From: Virgibacillus sp. MSP4-1
Lineage (GTDB): Bacteria > Bacillota > Bacilli > Bacillales > Alkalibacillaceae
Length of the DNA: 64,000 nt
Assembly: GCF_010092505.1 (NCBI RefSeq)
Contig: NZ_CP048021.1
Span: 1,426,001 to 1,490,000, forward strand
Direction: 5' to 3'
In this document: positions 19,217 through 28,069 of the stretch, in pieces
Layout of the letters: every line of letters starts with the position of its first letter
Numbering within the stretch: the stretch's first letter is position 1
Translations under genes and position numbers: made by a program
Notes under the pieces: generated by a model
Seen by the model: the letters and a program-made list of their open reading frames with translations, nothing else
Databases searched by the model: none
Told to the model about the DNA's origin: nothing

Positions 19217-20221
19217 TTACTCCTTCTTATTGTTTCCAGAGTCCTCATCTTCCTGTTCACTTAATTTTCCGATCATATCACGCATATCTGTATCAGCCAT
19301 AATATTTTTCAGGTTCTGGTAATCCATTACTCCAATATTTCCTGAACGCAGAGCTTCTGCCATTGCCTGTGGAACTTCTGCTTCAGCTTCCACAACTTTC
19401 GCCTGCATTTCCTGTACGCGGGCAACCATTTCCTGCTCTTGTGCAACAGCCATAGCGCGGCGTTCCTCAGCTTTCGCCTGTGCAATGTTTTTATCCGCTT
19501 CTGCCTGATCCGTTTGTAAGGAAGCACCGATGTTTTTCCCGATGTCGATATCTGCAATATCAATCGACAGAATTTCAAATGCAGTACCGGCATCCAGTCC
19601 TTTGGTTAAAACAGTCTGTGAGATGGAATCCGGATTTTCCAATACTTCTGTATGTTGATCTGAACTACCAATAGTGGAAACAATACCTTCACCTACACGG
19701 GCGATTACCGTATCTTCTCCGGCGCCACCAACCAGGCGATCGATATTAGCCCTAACTGTAATTCTTGCTTTCGCTTTTACTTCAATTCCATCCATTGCTA
19801 TACCGGCAATAAATGGCGTTTCGATAACCTTAGGATTTACACTCATTTGAACCGCATCAAGTACGTCACGACCGGCTAAATCGATAGCTGCACAACGCTC
19901 AAAGCTTAATTCAATATTGGCTCTTTGGGCCGCAATGAGCGCATTAACAACACGATCCACATTACCGCCTGCTAAATAGTGACTTTCCAGCTGGTTTGTG
20001 TTCACATCTACGCCTGCTTTATGCGCCTTAATCAACGGATTAATCACCATTCTTGGTACAACACGACGTAACCTCATACCAACCAGTGAAAAGATGTTTA
20101 TCCTTACACCTGCTGCTATCGCACTAATCCAGAGCGTAACTGGAATAAATGTGAATAATACGATAATAGCAATAATTACAATACCTACACCTAGTATCGG
20201 CATTAAAGTTGCCATATCCAT
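19217..20221 (-). CDS. floA: Flotillin-like protein FloA
   Basis: Membrane scaffold of functional membrane microdomains that affects fluidity, secretion and signalling. The 334-residue protein has an N-terminal hydrophobic hairpin (about 5-40), a PHB/SPFH domain and a C-terminal Ala/Glu/Gln-rich coiled coil (about 225-300, with [17 protein letters not shown]). The frame opens at 20248, but AAGGAGG selects ATG 20221 ([11 protein letters not shown]). It is translated just after yqeZ and is presumably sigma-W-induced with it. Confidence 0.94.
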   Translation of the reverse strand: MDMATLMPILGVGIVIIAIIVLFTFIPVTLWISAIAAGVRINIFSLVGMRLRRVVPRMVINPLIKAHKAGVDVNTNQLESHYLAGGNVDRVVNALIAAQRANIELSFERCAAIDLAGRDVLDAVQMSVNPKVIETPFIAGIAMDGIEVKAKARITVRANIDRLVGGAGEDTVIARVGEGIVSTIGSSDQHTEVLENPDSISQTVLTKGLDAGTAFEILSIDIADIDIGKNIGASLQTDQAEADKNIAQAKAEERRAMAVAQEQEMVARVQEMQAKVVEAEAEVPQAMAEALRSGNIGVMDYQNLKNIMADTDMRDMIGKLSEQEDEDSGNNKKE

Positions 20222-20240
20222 AAATTGTTCCTCCTTGTTT

Positions 20241-21569
20241 CTATTCATTTTCTCTTACGACTATTCGTGATCCTTCTACTTTCACAATTTTAACATTTTT
20301 ATCCTTTTCAATATACCCTCCCTCCGAAACGACATCCAGCCTTTCATCCTCAAAAACGGCTGTACCAGATGGCCGAAGCGGGGTCAAAGCCTTCCCTGTA
20401 AGACCGATGAGTTCTAGCCGGTTTTCAGTGGATACATAGCCCTGCTCTTTCGTTGTAGCATCACTTAAAATGATGTTTCTGAATATTCCTTTCTCCAGGC
20501 CTACCCGCTTAAACAAAATGACGGACACGATGATGGAGATAAGTAAAGCAATCGCGATACTCATTCCCATGTGGCCAGGATCTGCACCGGACATAAATAA
20601 TGAGGCTATGATGGCCACAGTTCCGGCAATACCTAAAACGCCTCCCGGAACAAATAGCTCCAGTACGATACAAATCAGACCTGCCACCAGTAAAATAATG
20701 GCTTCCATACCTGCTAAACCTGCAATCATATGACCATAAAAGAACAGAATAAGGGATAGAAGCCCGATGGATCCCGGGATGCCAAACCCTGGGGAATATA
20801 ATTCAACAATTAGTCCTAAGCTTGCCAGCGAAAGGAGGATGGGTACAACAACAGGATTCGTGATAAAACGGGCTACATTTTCTGCAAAGGTTGGTTCAAT
20901 CGTTTCCACTTTTGCCTTTTCCAAATCTAACTGACTCAGAAGCTCCGTACGATCCTCTGCAATTCCTTCTGCATACTCTACCTCTACGGCTTCATTGGCC
21001 CTTAACGTTAAAAACTCTCCCTCAGGCGCACGATACTCTGGTAAATCAATAGATGCATCAGCCATCGCTCTTGCATAGAGAGGATTTCGGTTATTATGTT
21101 CAGCAGCTGCAGTCATATCAGCAAGCCAGGCTGATTGCGCCTTTTTATCAGCAGCTGTTCCATCCGAATTAATCACTCCTGATGCACCCATTGTGGCTGT
21201 TGGCTTCATATAAATTTGCCCGGCATTCAGAGCAATATAAGAACCCGCTGATAAGGCTTCATTTAATACATAAGCAGTGTTTGGAATTTCGAGATTTAAT
21301 AAAAGATCGGCTATTTCACCTGCCGCATCGACAGCACCGCCCGGAGTATTAATTTCAAAAATTATATGATCGGCACCATTTTCCTTTGCCTCTGTTATAC
21401 TTCTTTCCAAAAATGCTGCCAGGCCCCGCTCAACTTCATTTTCTACCGGTACCACATATACCAGATCCCCTTGTCCGGTTTCTTCTGCAGATAATCCTTG
21501 CAAGGGAACCAGGAGAAAGATGAGTCCTATGAAAAAGAGTAAGCCCTTTCCTTTTTTAAAATTGGCCAA
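20241..21569 (-). CDS. yqeZ: NfeD-family membrane-bound ClpP-class serine protease (YqeZ)
   Basis: Long NfeD protein that works with flotillins. The 442-residue protein has a signal peptide (about 8-30), a ClpP-like protease domain with nucleophile in SAGSY (about 125-129) and the partner lysine in DKKAQS. Four or so membrane segments and a C-terminal OB-fold NfeD domain follow. The start is TTG 21569: AAAGGAGG lies 7 bases before it, and a sigma-W promoter at 21603-21628 excludes the upstream ATG at 21629. It heads the operon yqeZ-floA-yqfB, which belongs to the sigma-W envelope-stress regulon in B. subtilis. Confidence 0.93.
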   Translation of the reverse strand: MANFKKGKGLLFFIGLIFLLVPLQGLSAEETGQGDLVYVVPVENEVERGLAAFLERSITEAKENGADHIIFEINTPGGAVDAAGEIADLLLNLEIPNTAYVLNEALSAGSYIALNAGQIYMKPTATMGASGVINSDGTAADKKAQSAWLADMTAAAEHNNRNPLYARAMADASIDLPEYRAPEGEFLTLRANEAVEVEYAEGIAEDRTELLSQLDLEKAKVETIEPTFAENVARFITNPVVVPILLSLASLGLIVELYSPGFGIPGSIGLLSLILFFYGHMIAGLAGMEAIILLVAGLICIVLELFVPGGVLGIAGTVAIIASLFMSGADPGHMGMSIAIALLISIIVSVILFKRVGLEKGIFRNIILSDATTKEQGYVSTENRLELIGLTGKALTPLRPSGTAVFEDERLDVVSEGGYIEKDKNVKIVKVEGSRIVVRENE

Positions 21570-21602
21570 GTCTTGCCCTCCTTTCTTTGCCTTAAAAAGA
21601 TT

Positions 21603-21628
21603 TACGATTGAATTAAAAATTGGTTTCA
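21603..21628 (-). promoter_or_regulatory. Sigma-W promoter of yqeZ-floA
   Basis: Minus strand TGAAAC (21623-21628), exactly 16 bases, CGTA (21603-21606): a perfect match to the sigma-W consensus. Transcription would begin near 21595, about 25 bases before the TTG start. Confidence 0.88.
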
Positions 21629-21759
21629 TAAAGATACAGGAAATTCTTCAGATGAACGAAAACCTGCTTTTCTCATCGAATGGTGACGAACCTGTATGTA
21701 TATAAATTGACGCAGTAACATCAATATCAGAACCAGCCTCAGCTTCATACTCAGCCTAT

Positions 21760-21790
21760 AAAAAAAGGTTGCCTATGGCAACCTTTTTTT
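21760..21790. terminator. Terminator of rpsU-yqeY
   Basis: Perfect 14-bp stem AAAAAAAGGTTGCC with a 3-base loop, symmetric A and T runs, able to work on both strands. It isolates yqeY from the sigma-W promoter. Confidence 0.9.
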
Positions 21791-21837
21791 ATCCGACCTC
21801 ATTTTTCTGAGACAGAAACTTTTATATACTTTCTGAT

Positions 21838-22284
21838 TTAAGATAAATATTCCATAACGAGTTGATTCACTTTTGAGCCGTCAGCTTTTCCTTTCACTTT
21901 CGGCATCAAAGCTCCCATTACTTTTCCCATGTCGGATTTTGACTCTGCTCCGACAGTCTTTATTGTATCTTTCACTAACTCAGTCAATTCTTCATCAGAT
22001 AACTGTTCAGGCATGTATTTTTGTAAAACACTCAGCTCATCATTTATCTTTTCAACTAAGTCTTCACGGCCGGCGTTCTTGAATTCCTGGAGGGAATCAT
22101 TTCTTTGCTTTAACTCGCGCGATAAAACAGACATTTCTTCTTCTTCTGTCAATTGGTCTTTTCCCAATTTTATCGCTTCATTCTGAATGGAAGCTTTCAC
22201 CATACGGATAACACTTAAAGCTTGTTTATCCTTGCTTTTCATTGCTTCTTTCATATCATTATTAAGACGATCAAGCAAAGTCAC
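21838..22284 (-). CDS. yqeY: YqeY/GatB-like domain protein
   Basis: 148-residue protein of the YqeY family, related to the C-terminal tRNA-binding domain of GatB. The precise role is unknown and is thought to concern translation. Family motifs are [19 protein letters not shown] (about 15-33) and [18 protein letters not shown] (about 121-138). The start is GTG 22284. Its ribosome-binding site (AGAGGGTG) overlaps the rpsU stop, so it is coupled to rpsU. Confidence 0.92.
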   Translation of the reverse strand: MTLLDRLNNDMKEAMKSKDKQALSVIRMVKASIQNEAIKLGKDQLTEEEEMSVLSRELKQRNDSLQEFKNAGREDLVEKINDELSVLQKYMPEQLSDEELTELVKDTIKTVGAESKSDMGKVMGALMPKVKGKADGSKVNQLVMEYLS

Positions 22285-22299
22285 TTATTTACACCCTCT

Positions 22300-22473
22300 T
22301 TATCTTTTACGCTTCCTGGCAGCCTCTGATTTCTTTTTTCTTCTTACACTTGGCTTCTCGTAGAATTCACGCTTGCGGTACTCTGATAAAGTTCCGCTTT
22401 TAGAAACCGAGCGTTTAAAGCGACGAAGTGCATCTTCAAGAGACTCATTTTTACGTACGCGAGTATTTGACAT
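22300..22473 (-). CDS. rpsU: 30S ribosomal protein S21
   Basis: 57-residue basic protein reading [19 protein letters not shown] at the start, the canonical bS21 sequence, and ending in a Lys/Arg-rich tail. It is a peripheral 30S protein needed in translation initiation. GGAGGGAGGG precedes ATG 22473. It is first in the rpsU-yqeY operon with a strong sigma-A promoter. Confidence 0.95.
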   Translation of the reverse strand: MSNTRVRKNESLEDALRRFKRSVSKSGTLSEYRKREFYEKPSVRRKKKSEAARKRKR

Positions 22474-22542
22474 GCTTTTTTCCCTCCCTCCAACTACACA
22501 AACAGATCATGATATGTACCAGGGTGATACACATCTTCTTGT

Positions 22543-22571
22543 ATTATATTAGAATATAGGATTATGGTCAA
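22543..22571 (-). promoter_or_regulatory. Sigma-A promoter of rpsU-yqeY
   Basis: Minus strand TTGACC (22566-22571), 17 bases, perfect TATAAT (22543-22548). Confidence 0.78.
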
Positions 22572-22667
22572 CTTTATCTTTCCTAAATTCGTGATTTTAC
22601 TCCGTATAAAATAAAAATCGGGCATGAAAGTTCAACTTGTCCATAAAATGTATTGAGGTGAACAGAT

Positions 22668-23594
22668 GTGGAAAGTATCGTGACCATGTTTATTGTCTAT
22701 ATATGGATCTTTTTATTTGGACTATTTATCTTAAAAACAGGTATCCAGCAAATTTCCTACCATAAAATGAAAATGTGGATTAAAAAATATACCTCAAATC
22801 CAATAAAAGGATTTTTGATAGGTGTAGGAATAACAGCTATTTTACAAAGCAGTTCCACAACCATTGTTATTATTGTCAGTCTTACATCACTAGGGCTGTT
22901 GTATTTTCCAAATGCGATCGCCATTATACTTGGGGCCAACGTTGGCACAACCCTTACAGCGGAGCTTCTGTCTTTTTCAAACTTCTGGCTCATGTGGATT
23001 CTATTAATCAGTGGTTTTATTCTTTTATGCATCCATAAACAACGAATCTTTTCCATCGGATGCATGCTATTTGGATTAGGAACCATATTTACTGCCCTAT
23101 ATGGATTTGAAAGTCTGGCAGAGCCCATCCGTCAGACTCCCTACATGGAAGAGGGCCTGTATGACATTAGCAGAGAGACAACTTATAGTATTCTGTTTGG
23201 CATGGTTGTAACCGGAATTACTCAGTCTTCAAGTGCATTTACCGGTATGATCATGAGTTTTATGAATCAGGATTTATTGTCACTGCCAAGTGCTATTGCC
23301 ATGGTGCTGGGGGCCAATATTGGGACATGCTTTACTGCCCTGCTTGCAGCAATTGGAAGCAAAATGGAAGGAAAATGGACAGCCTATGCACATTTATGGG
23401 TCAATATTCTGGGCGTTTTATTTTTCATCCCGTTTATCAATTGGTTAGGCGATTTCGTCAGTCACCTGTCTGCGATACCAGGAAGACAACTGGCACATGC
23501 CTCGGTTATTTTCAATCTTATTATAAGCAGTTTTTTCCTGCTATTCATTAAACCATTATCTGCCTTTATTAAAATGACAAGCAGAAGAGCTTGA
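22668..23594 (+). CDS. yqeW: Na/Pi cotransporter-family protein (YqeW-like)
   Basis: Membrane protein of the PF02690 Na/Pi cotransporter family; substrate not demonstrated. The 308-residue protein has about eight membrane segments and two copies of the family repeat: LQSSSTTIVIIVSL (about 59-72) with GANVGTT (about 88-94), and TQSSSAFTGMI (about 184-194) with GANIGTCFTA (about 213-222). The paired QSSS motifs are the expected substrate-site hairpins. The start is GTG 22668 behind GAGGTGA. It is divergent from rpsU, as yqeW is placed in B. subtilis. Confidence 0.88.
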   Translation: MESIVTMFIVYIWIFLFGLFILKTGIQQISYHKMKMWIKKYTSNPIKGFLIGVGITAILQSSSTTIVIIVSLTSLGLLYFPNAIAIILGANVGTTLTAELLSFSNFWLMWILLISGFILLCIHKQRIFSIGCMLFGLGTIFTALYGFESLAEPIRQTPYMEEGLYDISRETTYSILFGMVVTGITQSSSAFTGMIMSFMNQDLLSLPSAIAMVLGANIGTCFTALLAAIGSKMEGKWTAYAHLWVNILGVLFFIPFINWLGDFVSHLSAIPGRQLAHASVIFNLIISSFFLLFIKPLSAFIKMTSRRA

Positions 23595-23655
23595 TGTTGC
23601 AGCTGATTTTCAGAGTGGGAGTCTTGCTTTGTACATAACAGACGAATTTTGTGTT

Positions 23656-23981
23656 TAATCCGTGTGTTTGGCCGGATTTATCCGTCTGTTTTTGGCCGGA
23701 ATCAATCAAATAAAGGATTTTATTTTATCAACTGACGGAGTTCGGGGAAGGAGAGTATCTGTCTGCGGGAGCGATGAATTTGTCGTTTTTGATCGGGTAT
23801 CAGGCTGTTTGATCCATATATCCATCAGTAATCCTGTTCTATCAGTCAAATTGTAAATGTTATCCACCAAGTCAGGATATATCCGTCAAAAGCCTCCATT
23901 TATCCATTAAATTCCCTATTCAATCCGTCGAAATTCCTCTACCATCCATCAAATCCATCCATCGAATCTGCCAATCCATCC
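23656..23981. repeat. Degenerate tandem array of about 21-nt units
   Basis: The 465-base spacer 23595-24059 has no credible gene. It carries many variants of ATCCRTCRAA. The clearest run begins at about 23880 with TCCGTCAAAAGCCTCC, then TCCATTAAATTCCCTATT, TCCGTCGAAATTCCTC and TCCATCAAATCC, at steps of 21, 22 and 21 bases. Earlier related copies lie near 23658, 23680, 23839 and 23861, and TTTGGCCGGA occurs twice (23667 and 23692). The array looks like a decayed repeat rather than random sequence. Confidence 0.55.
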
Positions 23982-24018
23982 TACGCAAATACACTGTGTT
24001 ATAAAAAAGACCACTAAA

Positions 24019-24047
24019 AAAGCCCCTGTCTGCCAGACAAGGGCTTT
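24019..24047 (-). terminator. Terminator of deoC
   Basis: AAAGCCC-C-TGTCT and AGACA-A-GGGCTTT form a 12-bp stem with one mismatch. On the minus strand the arm ends in GGGCTTTTTT. Confidence 0.78.
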
Positions 24048-24059
24048 GCTCCAGCCATA

Positions 24060-24731
24060 TTAATAAGCTTCGGTTCCTTCTTCACCTGATACAATAGCTA
24101 CACCTGCACTTGCACCGATACGGGTGGCGCCGGCTTCAATCATATCATTTGTGGTTTTTCCATCACGGACACCACCTGAAGCTTTTACGCCCATATCCGG
24201 GCCAACGGTTTTCCGCATTAATGCTACATCTTCAACCGTTGCTCCACCGCCTGAGAAGCCGGTGGATGTTTTAACATAATCAGCACCTGCTTCTTTGGCA
24301 ATCTCACAGGCCAGTACTTTTTCATCGTTGGTTAACAGGGATGTTTCAATAATTACTTTCACAAGCGCTTTTCCTTTTGCCTCGTTTACAACCGCTCCAA
24401 TATCCTTTTTCACAGTCTCACGATCGCCATCTTTTAGGGCTCCTGCATTGATGACCATATCAATTTCTTCAGCCCCGTTTTCAATAGCATTTTTTGTTTC
24501 AAAAGTCTTTACTGCTGTGGTTGTTGCCCCTAACGGAAACCCAATAACTGTACATACTTTCACTGGTGTATCCTTTAATTTTTCATAGCAATAAGATACC
24601 CAATATGGATTCACACAGACAGAAGCAAATTCATAGGTGGCAGCTTCCTCGCAAATCTGATCAATCTTCTTCTGCTGTGTTTCCGGCTTCAATTGTGTGT
24701 GATCAATTTTTTTGGCTAATTCCTTGTTCAT
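24060..24731 (-). CDS. deoC: Deoxyribose-phosphate aldolase
   Basis: Class I aldolase that splits 2-deoxyribose-5-phosphate into glyceraldehyde-3-phosphate and acetaldehyde in nucleoside catabolism. The 223-residue TIM-barrel protein has the N-terminal [10 protein letters not shown] motif, Lys in [11 protein letters not shown] (proton relay region) and the Schiff-base lysine in [15 protein letters not shown] (about 148-162). The frame opens at a GTG (24740), but AGGTG is correctly spaced for ATG 24731. No other deo genes are nearby, so it appears to be a single-gene unit inserted relative to B. subtilis order. Confidence 0.94.
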   Translation of the reverse strand: MNKELAKKIDHTQLKPETQQKKIDQICEEAATYEFASVCVNPYWVSYCYEKLKDTPVKVCTVIGFPLGATTTAVKTFETKNAIENGAEEIDMVINAGALKDGDRETVKKDIGAVVNEAKGKALVKVIIETSLLTNDEKVLACEIAKEAGADYVKTSTGFSGGGATVEDVALMRKTVGPDMGVKASGGVRDGKTTNDMIEAGATRIGASAGVAIVSGEEGTEAY

Positions 24732-24830
24732 ATCTTTCACCTGCTTAAATAATATTTAATCTGCCTCTTATGATAACATTCCCTCTAAATGAATGCTATT
24801 ATTGGCTAAACCTGAAAATGGATGCCTGTA

Positions 24831-25460
24831 TTAAGACATCCATCTTGGAGGGGTATTTTTATCATAATAGATTTCACCGATATTATAATGCTTTTCAAAT
24901 TGGTCCTCTTCTAAATGATAGTGAAAATTAAACCAATATCCTTCATGAGGGCGGTTTTCCCTCCTTACATCAAACCGGGCAATCTCATTGTTTGTCCGAA
25001 CATCATATAGAACAAAAATCTTTTCACCGTAGCCGCTTACTGCTTCCTCGGAAACTCCATAATAACGAATATCCTGTTTATCTATGTTTTTTAGCAGAGT
25101 GTGAATAGTCTTCTCTATGTTTGGGAGAATTTCCGTTATAAAGTCATCCTCCACCTGGTCCATAATTTTCGGCCCAAGCTTGGCTTTCGTTTGTTCCTTG
25201 GCAATCTCAGTAAGTGCTGATTGCGTTGTATGGTGATCATCTGCCTGGGGAGCATGAAAATTGGTTAAATTAAAGTAGTCATTGATTTCATGGGTGATCG
25301 TATCGTTTTCGGTCTGAGTATCATTATTTGATTTCGTCTTTGAAGAATCGACCTCTTCACTCTCCGCTGCATCGGCTTCCAGTAAGGCGGGTGGAGTGTA
25401 CATTCCTAACGTTAGTATCGTTATCGCGATTAATAAAAATTTCTTTATCTCGGGTTTCAT
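24831..25460 (-). CDS. YpjP-like secreted or membrane-anchored protein
   Basis: 209-residue protein with an N-terminal signal segment (about 7-30), a Ser/Thr/Asn/Glu-rich linker (about 33-60) and a C-terminal domain with GYWFNFHYH (about 174-182) and DKNTPPRWMS at the very end. These two motifs match the YpjP family of Bacillus, whose function is unknown. GGGGAA precedes ATG 25460. It is encoded downstream of the ABC permease genes on the same strand but 133 bases away. A regulatory link is not evident. Confidence 0.8.
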   Translation of the reverse strand: MKPEIKKFLLIAITILTLGMYTPPALLEADAAESEEVDSSKTKSNNDTQTENDTITHEINDYFNLTNFHAPQADDHHTTQSALTEIAKEQTKAKLGPKIMDQVEDDFITEILPNIEKTIHTLLKNIDKQDIRYYGVSEEAVSGYGEKIFVLYDVRTNNEIARFDVRRENRPHEGYWFNFHYHLEEDQFEKHYNIGEIYYDKNTPPRWMS

Positions 25461-25593
25461 CGTAAAATTTCCCCTTTATCAGATCCTGCTTTTATTTTAC
25501 CATGATTGAGATAAATGTCTATGAAGCAATCGTAACATGTTCATTACAATTTCTTTTCAATAGACTAATAATATTGGCAAAAGCAAAGGATTT

Positions 25594-26328
25594 TTATACT
25601 GGTTTTTTCTGAAAGTAAATCAGACCTCCAACGAAAAACAGTAAAAAGCTTCCCCCTACTGTTGTGAGAACCTGTTCCCAAGGGACAAAAAATACAGCAT
25701 CTGTTCCTCCGCCGGCATACATCATCAGAAATGGCTGCCCCCATGGATAGACAGGCCCGAATGTTTTTGAATTCACCGCTAATATCGCCGGCAAAGTAAA
25801 AATAACATTCACGGTAAAAGAAGCTGCAAAGTTTTTCCATATCATGGACATCCAGAGCTGCAAAGCAACTAATGGAAAACTTGCAACCCAACCGCCTAAT
25901 ATACTTTTCCATACAATCGTCATTGGAAATGGGTCCGTAATTCCCTTAATTGTTCCAACCAAATAAAGAGAACCAAGAAATAGCCATTGAATAAAAAATA
26001 CAAGGCACAAGATCAGTAAAAACTTAGCAATATAGACACGGCTTCTTGTTACAGGCAGCGATAACAGCTGTTTCCATCCCCCCTCCTGATGTTCGTATCT
26101 GCAGATAAACCCGGCAAGCACACCCGTAACTAATGGAAGAAACAGCAATGCATACGTCAGTGTCATCGCCATTAAACTGGCATACCATCCGTTTATTTTC
26201 TCCATTCCATCAGCCAGACCTGACGACAGCCCGGCAAACAATCCAACTAAGGGAGCTGCCAATATAATAAAACTTATTTTGGATTTTCTTAGCTTATACC
26301 ATTCAGACCGAAGAATCGAATAGAGCAT
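25594..26328 (-). CDS. ABC transporter permease, lantibiotic-immunity type (second subunit)
   Basis: 244-residue membrane protein of the ABC-2 type used in lantibiotic self-protection and bacitracin-like resistance transporters (MutG/EpiG/SpaG class). It has six predicted membrane segments and the internal motif HQEGGWKQLLSLPVTRSRVY (about 75-94), which is the coupling-helix region facing the ATPase. The first permease has a matching WKQLLALPVSKMSVY. It starts two bases after the stop of the preceding permease. It probably forms an ATPase-permease-permease exporter that removes antimicrobial peptides from the membrane. The substrate is unknown. Confidence 0.82.
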   Translation of the reverse strand: MLYSILRSEWYKLRKSKISFIILAAPLVGLFAGLSSGLADGMEKINGWYASLMAMTLTYALLFLPLVTGVLAGFICRYEHQEGGWKQLLSLPVTRSRVYIAKFLLILCLVFFIQWLFLGSLYLVGTIKGITDPFPMTIVWKSILGGWVASFPLVALQLWMSMIWKNFAASFTVNVIFTLPAILAVNSKTFGPVYPWGQPFLMMYAGGGTDAVFFVPWEQVLTTVGGSFLLFFVGGLIYFQKKPV

Positions 26329-26329
26329 A

Positions 26330-27040
26330 TTACTTCACATCCCTTCTGGCAAAATCAATCATTCCGGCTATATAAAGCAGAAATCCAACGCTTATTCCAA
26401 GCCAGACATTGATCATCGGATCATTCCAATGGTTATTTAAAGAAGGCCATTTCCAAATTACCCAGTCCGGGAGTACATAGGCGGAATAAGCTAAAATCGT
26501 TCCTAAAACACCCGCAGTAATCGGTACCCCCTGGTTGGTACTGACTGTTGCAATCCAAAGATGCAGGGCAAGAACGGGTAAAGCTGCAAGAAAAGGCAAG
26601 AAGCTGGACTTTAATATTTCCACCCATGGAACCTGAACACCCAAGTCCAGAAACAGCCCATAAGCCAATGTAAATATAGCTAGCAGAAACGTAGATAGAA
26701 ATAATAGTGTGGCCAGTACTGTAAATTTTGATAAATAAACACTCATTTTTGAAACAGGTAAAGCAAGCAGTTGTTTCCATGCATTGGTTTCATTTTCGAC
26801 ACTGGCTGTAAAAGACGTTAGAATCGCAATCCCTAACACAAGTGCCAAGGGCGTAAACACGCTAACATTACCCAGATAGTAGAGCCAATCATTGTCGCTT
26901 TGCTTTAATAAATAATCCTTGCGCAACCCATAGTTCACCATCTGTAAGGCTACAACACCAAAGGGTCCTAAAAAGGTTAAAAACCAGAATCCTTTTCTTC
27001 TAATTTTCATGAAATCAACCATTAACAGCTTACCGATCAT
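26330..27040 (-). CDS. ABC transporter permease, lantibiotic-immunity type (first subunit)
   Basis: 236-residue membrane protein of the ABC-2 family (MutE/EpiE/SpaE class) with six predicted membrane segments. ENETNAWKQLLALPVSKMSV (about 78-97) is the cytoplasmic coupling region, shared with the next gene, which suggests duplication of an ancestral permease. Its ATG overlaps the ATPase stop codon by one base (TAATG), a sign of tight translational coupling. Function as in the neighbouring entries: likely peptide efflux, inferred from family and context. Confidence 0.82.
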   Translation of the reverse strand: MIGKLLMVDFMKIRRKGFWFLTFLGPFGVVALQMVNYGLRKDYLLKQSDNDWLYYLGNVSVFTPLALVLGIAILTSFTASVENETNAWKQLLALPVSKMSVYLSKFTVLATLLFLSTFLLAIFTLAYGLFLDLGVQVPWVEILKSSFLPFLAALPVLALHLWIATVSTNQGVPITAGVLGTILAYSAYVLPDWVIWKWPSLNNHWNDPMINVWLGISVGFLLYIAGMIDFARRDVK

Positions 27041-27948
27041 TAGACATCCTCCTTTGATGTCATCTGAAGGAAGATATCCTCCAATGATCGTTTTTCCTCT
27101 TCCACCCGATAAAGCGAATAACCTTCCTGTACGAGAGATTGAACCAAACGGGCAACTTGTTCATCGGTATGATCATCCAGATAGATGTTACCATCCTGGA
27201 AATCAGCTTTTTCTCCGTTGGCTGTTAAAAATTGATAGGCATGATGACTATCATTTACTGTCAGGCGAATCCTCTGTTGAGCATGGTCCCTCAACGTTTC
27301 GATTGTATCCTGAAAGATCATTCTTCCTTTAGAGATTATTCCTGCAGAAGTTGCAATCTGATCAATTTCCGACAGCAAATGACTGGATATAAGTACGGTC
27401 ATTCCAAACTCAGCGGGTAATCGTTTAATTAAATCCCGCATTTCAATTATTCCGGATGGATCAAGCCCGTTAGTAGGTTCATCTAAAATTAACAGCTTCG
27501 GATAATTCAGAAGAGCAGCTGCAATTCCAAGCCTCTGCTTCATCCCAAGTGAATAACCTTTCACTTTTTTATGGGCAACCTCTTTTAACTTAACAATCTC
27601 CAGTACTTCATTTATTCGATACTTCGGGACGCCTGTAATTTTCCGAAGAGCCTCTAAATTTTCATAACCTGTTAAATGGGGATAATAGGAAGGACTTTCT
27701 ACCAGCGAACCGATTCCTTTTAATATATTTATTTTCTCCTTATTTAAGTCCTGGCCAAAAATCTTTACAGATCCTGTTGAAGGTTTCATCAGGCCCAACA
27801 ACATCCGTATCGTAGTTGTTTTCCCTGCTCCATTTGGTCCTAAAAAGCCGTAAATTTCCCCCTTAGGTATTTTCATTTCCAAATTCCCAACGGCGGTTTC
27901 ACTGCCAAATCGTTTCGTTAACCCTTTTGTTTCCAAAATATATTCCAT
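27040..27948 (-). CDS. ABC transporter ATP-binding protein (BcrA/lantibiotic-immunity type)
   Basis: 302-residue ATPase with Walker A GPNGAGKTT (about 36-44), signature SLGMKQRLG (about 133-141), Walker B LLILDEPTNGLD (about 152-163) and the switch histidine in SSHLLSEID. The C-terminal 80 residues are typical of the BcrA/SpaF-type drug and lantibiotic exporters. The open frame begins upstream at GTG 27957, but GAGGTGA selects ATG 27948 (MEYILETKGL). It is first in a three-gene operon behind a direct-repeat control site and just downstream of the two-component genes that probably regulate it. Confidence 0.88.
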   Translation of the reverse strand: MEYILETKGLTKRFGSETAVGNLEMKIPKGEIYGFLGPNGAGKTTTIRMLLGLMKPSTGSVKIFGQDLNKEKINILKGIGSLVESPSYYPHLTGYENLEALRKITGVPKYRINEVLEIVKLKEVAHKKVKGYSLGMKQRLGIAAALLNYPKLLILDEPTNGLDPSGIIEMRDLIKRLPAEFGMTVLISSHLLSEIDQIATSAGIISKGRMIFQDTIETLRDHAQQRIRLTVNDSHHAYQFLTANGEKADFQDGNIYLDDHTDEQVARLVQSLVQEGYSLYRVEEEKRSLEDIFLQMTSKEDV

Positions 27949-27966
27949 TATTTTCACCTCACATCT

Positions 27967-28016
27967 ATCATAATTTACTAAGGTTAAAATCCGGTATCAC
28001 CAAAGGTTAAAATTCG
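27967..28016 (-). promoter_or_regulatory. Activator-type promoter of the ABC operon with a direct repeat
   Basis: AAGGTTAAAATYCG occurs at 27980-27993 and 28003-28016, 23 bases apart in direct orientation (ATTTTAACC on the minus strand). A TATGAT -10 (27967-27972) follows and there is no good -35, since the proximal repeat covers that region. This is the layout of a promoter activated by an OmpR-type response regulator, and the likely regulator is the one encoded at 29416-30084. Confidence 0.6.
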
Positions 28017-28022
28017 TTTAAG

Positions 28023-28055
28023 AAAGCCGATTGAATTCTTTGTTCAACCGGCTTT
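28023..28055 (-). terminator. Terminator between the two-component genes and the ABC operon
   Basis: Thirteen-base arms AAAGCCGGTTGAA and TTCAATCGGCTTT on the minus strand with a single G-U pair and a 7-base loop. The U-tract is weak. Confidence 0.6.
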
Positions 28056-28069
28056 GCTATACAAGACAA

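Noticed and set aside
23662-23856. 64-residue frame in the yqeW-deoC spacer
   Set aside because: It has no ribosome-binding site, begins within repeat sequence and shows no family resemblance; the 21-nt array explains the open frame.
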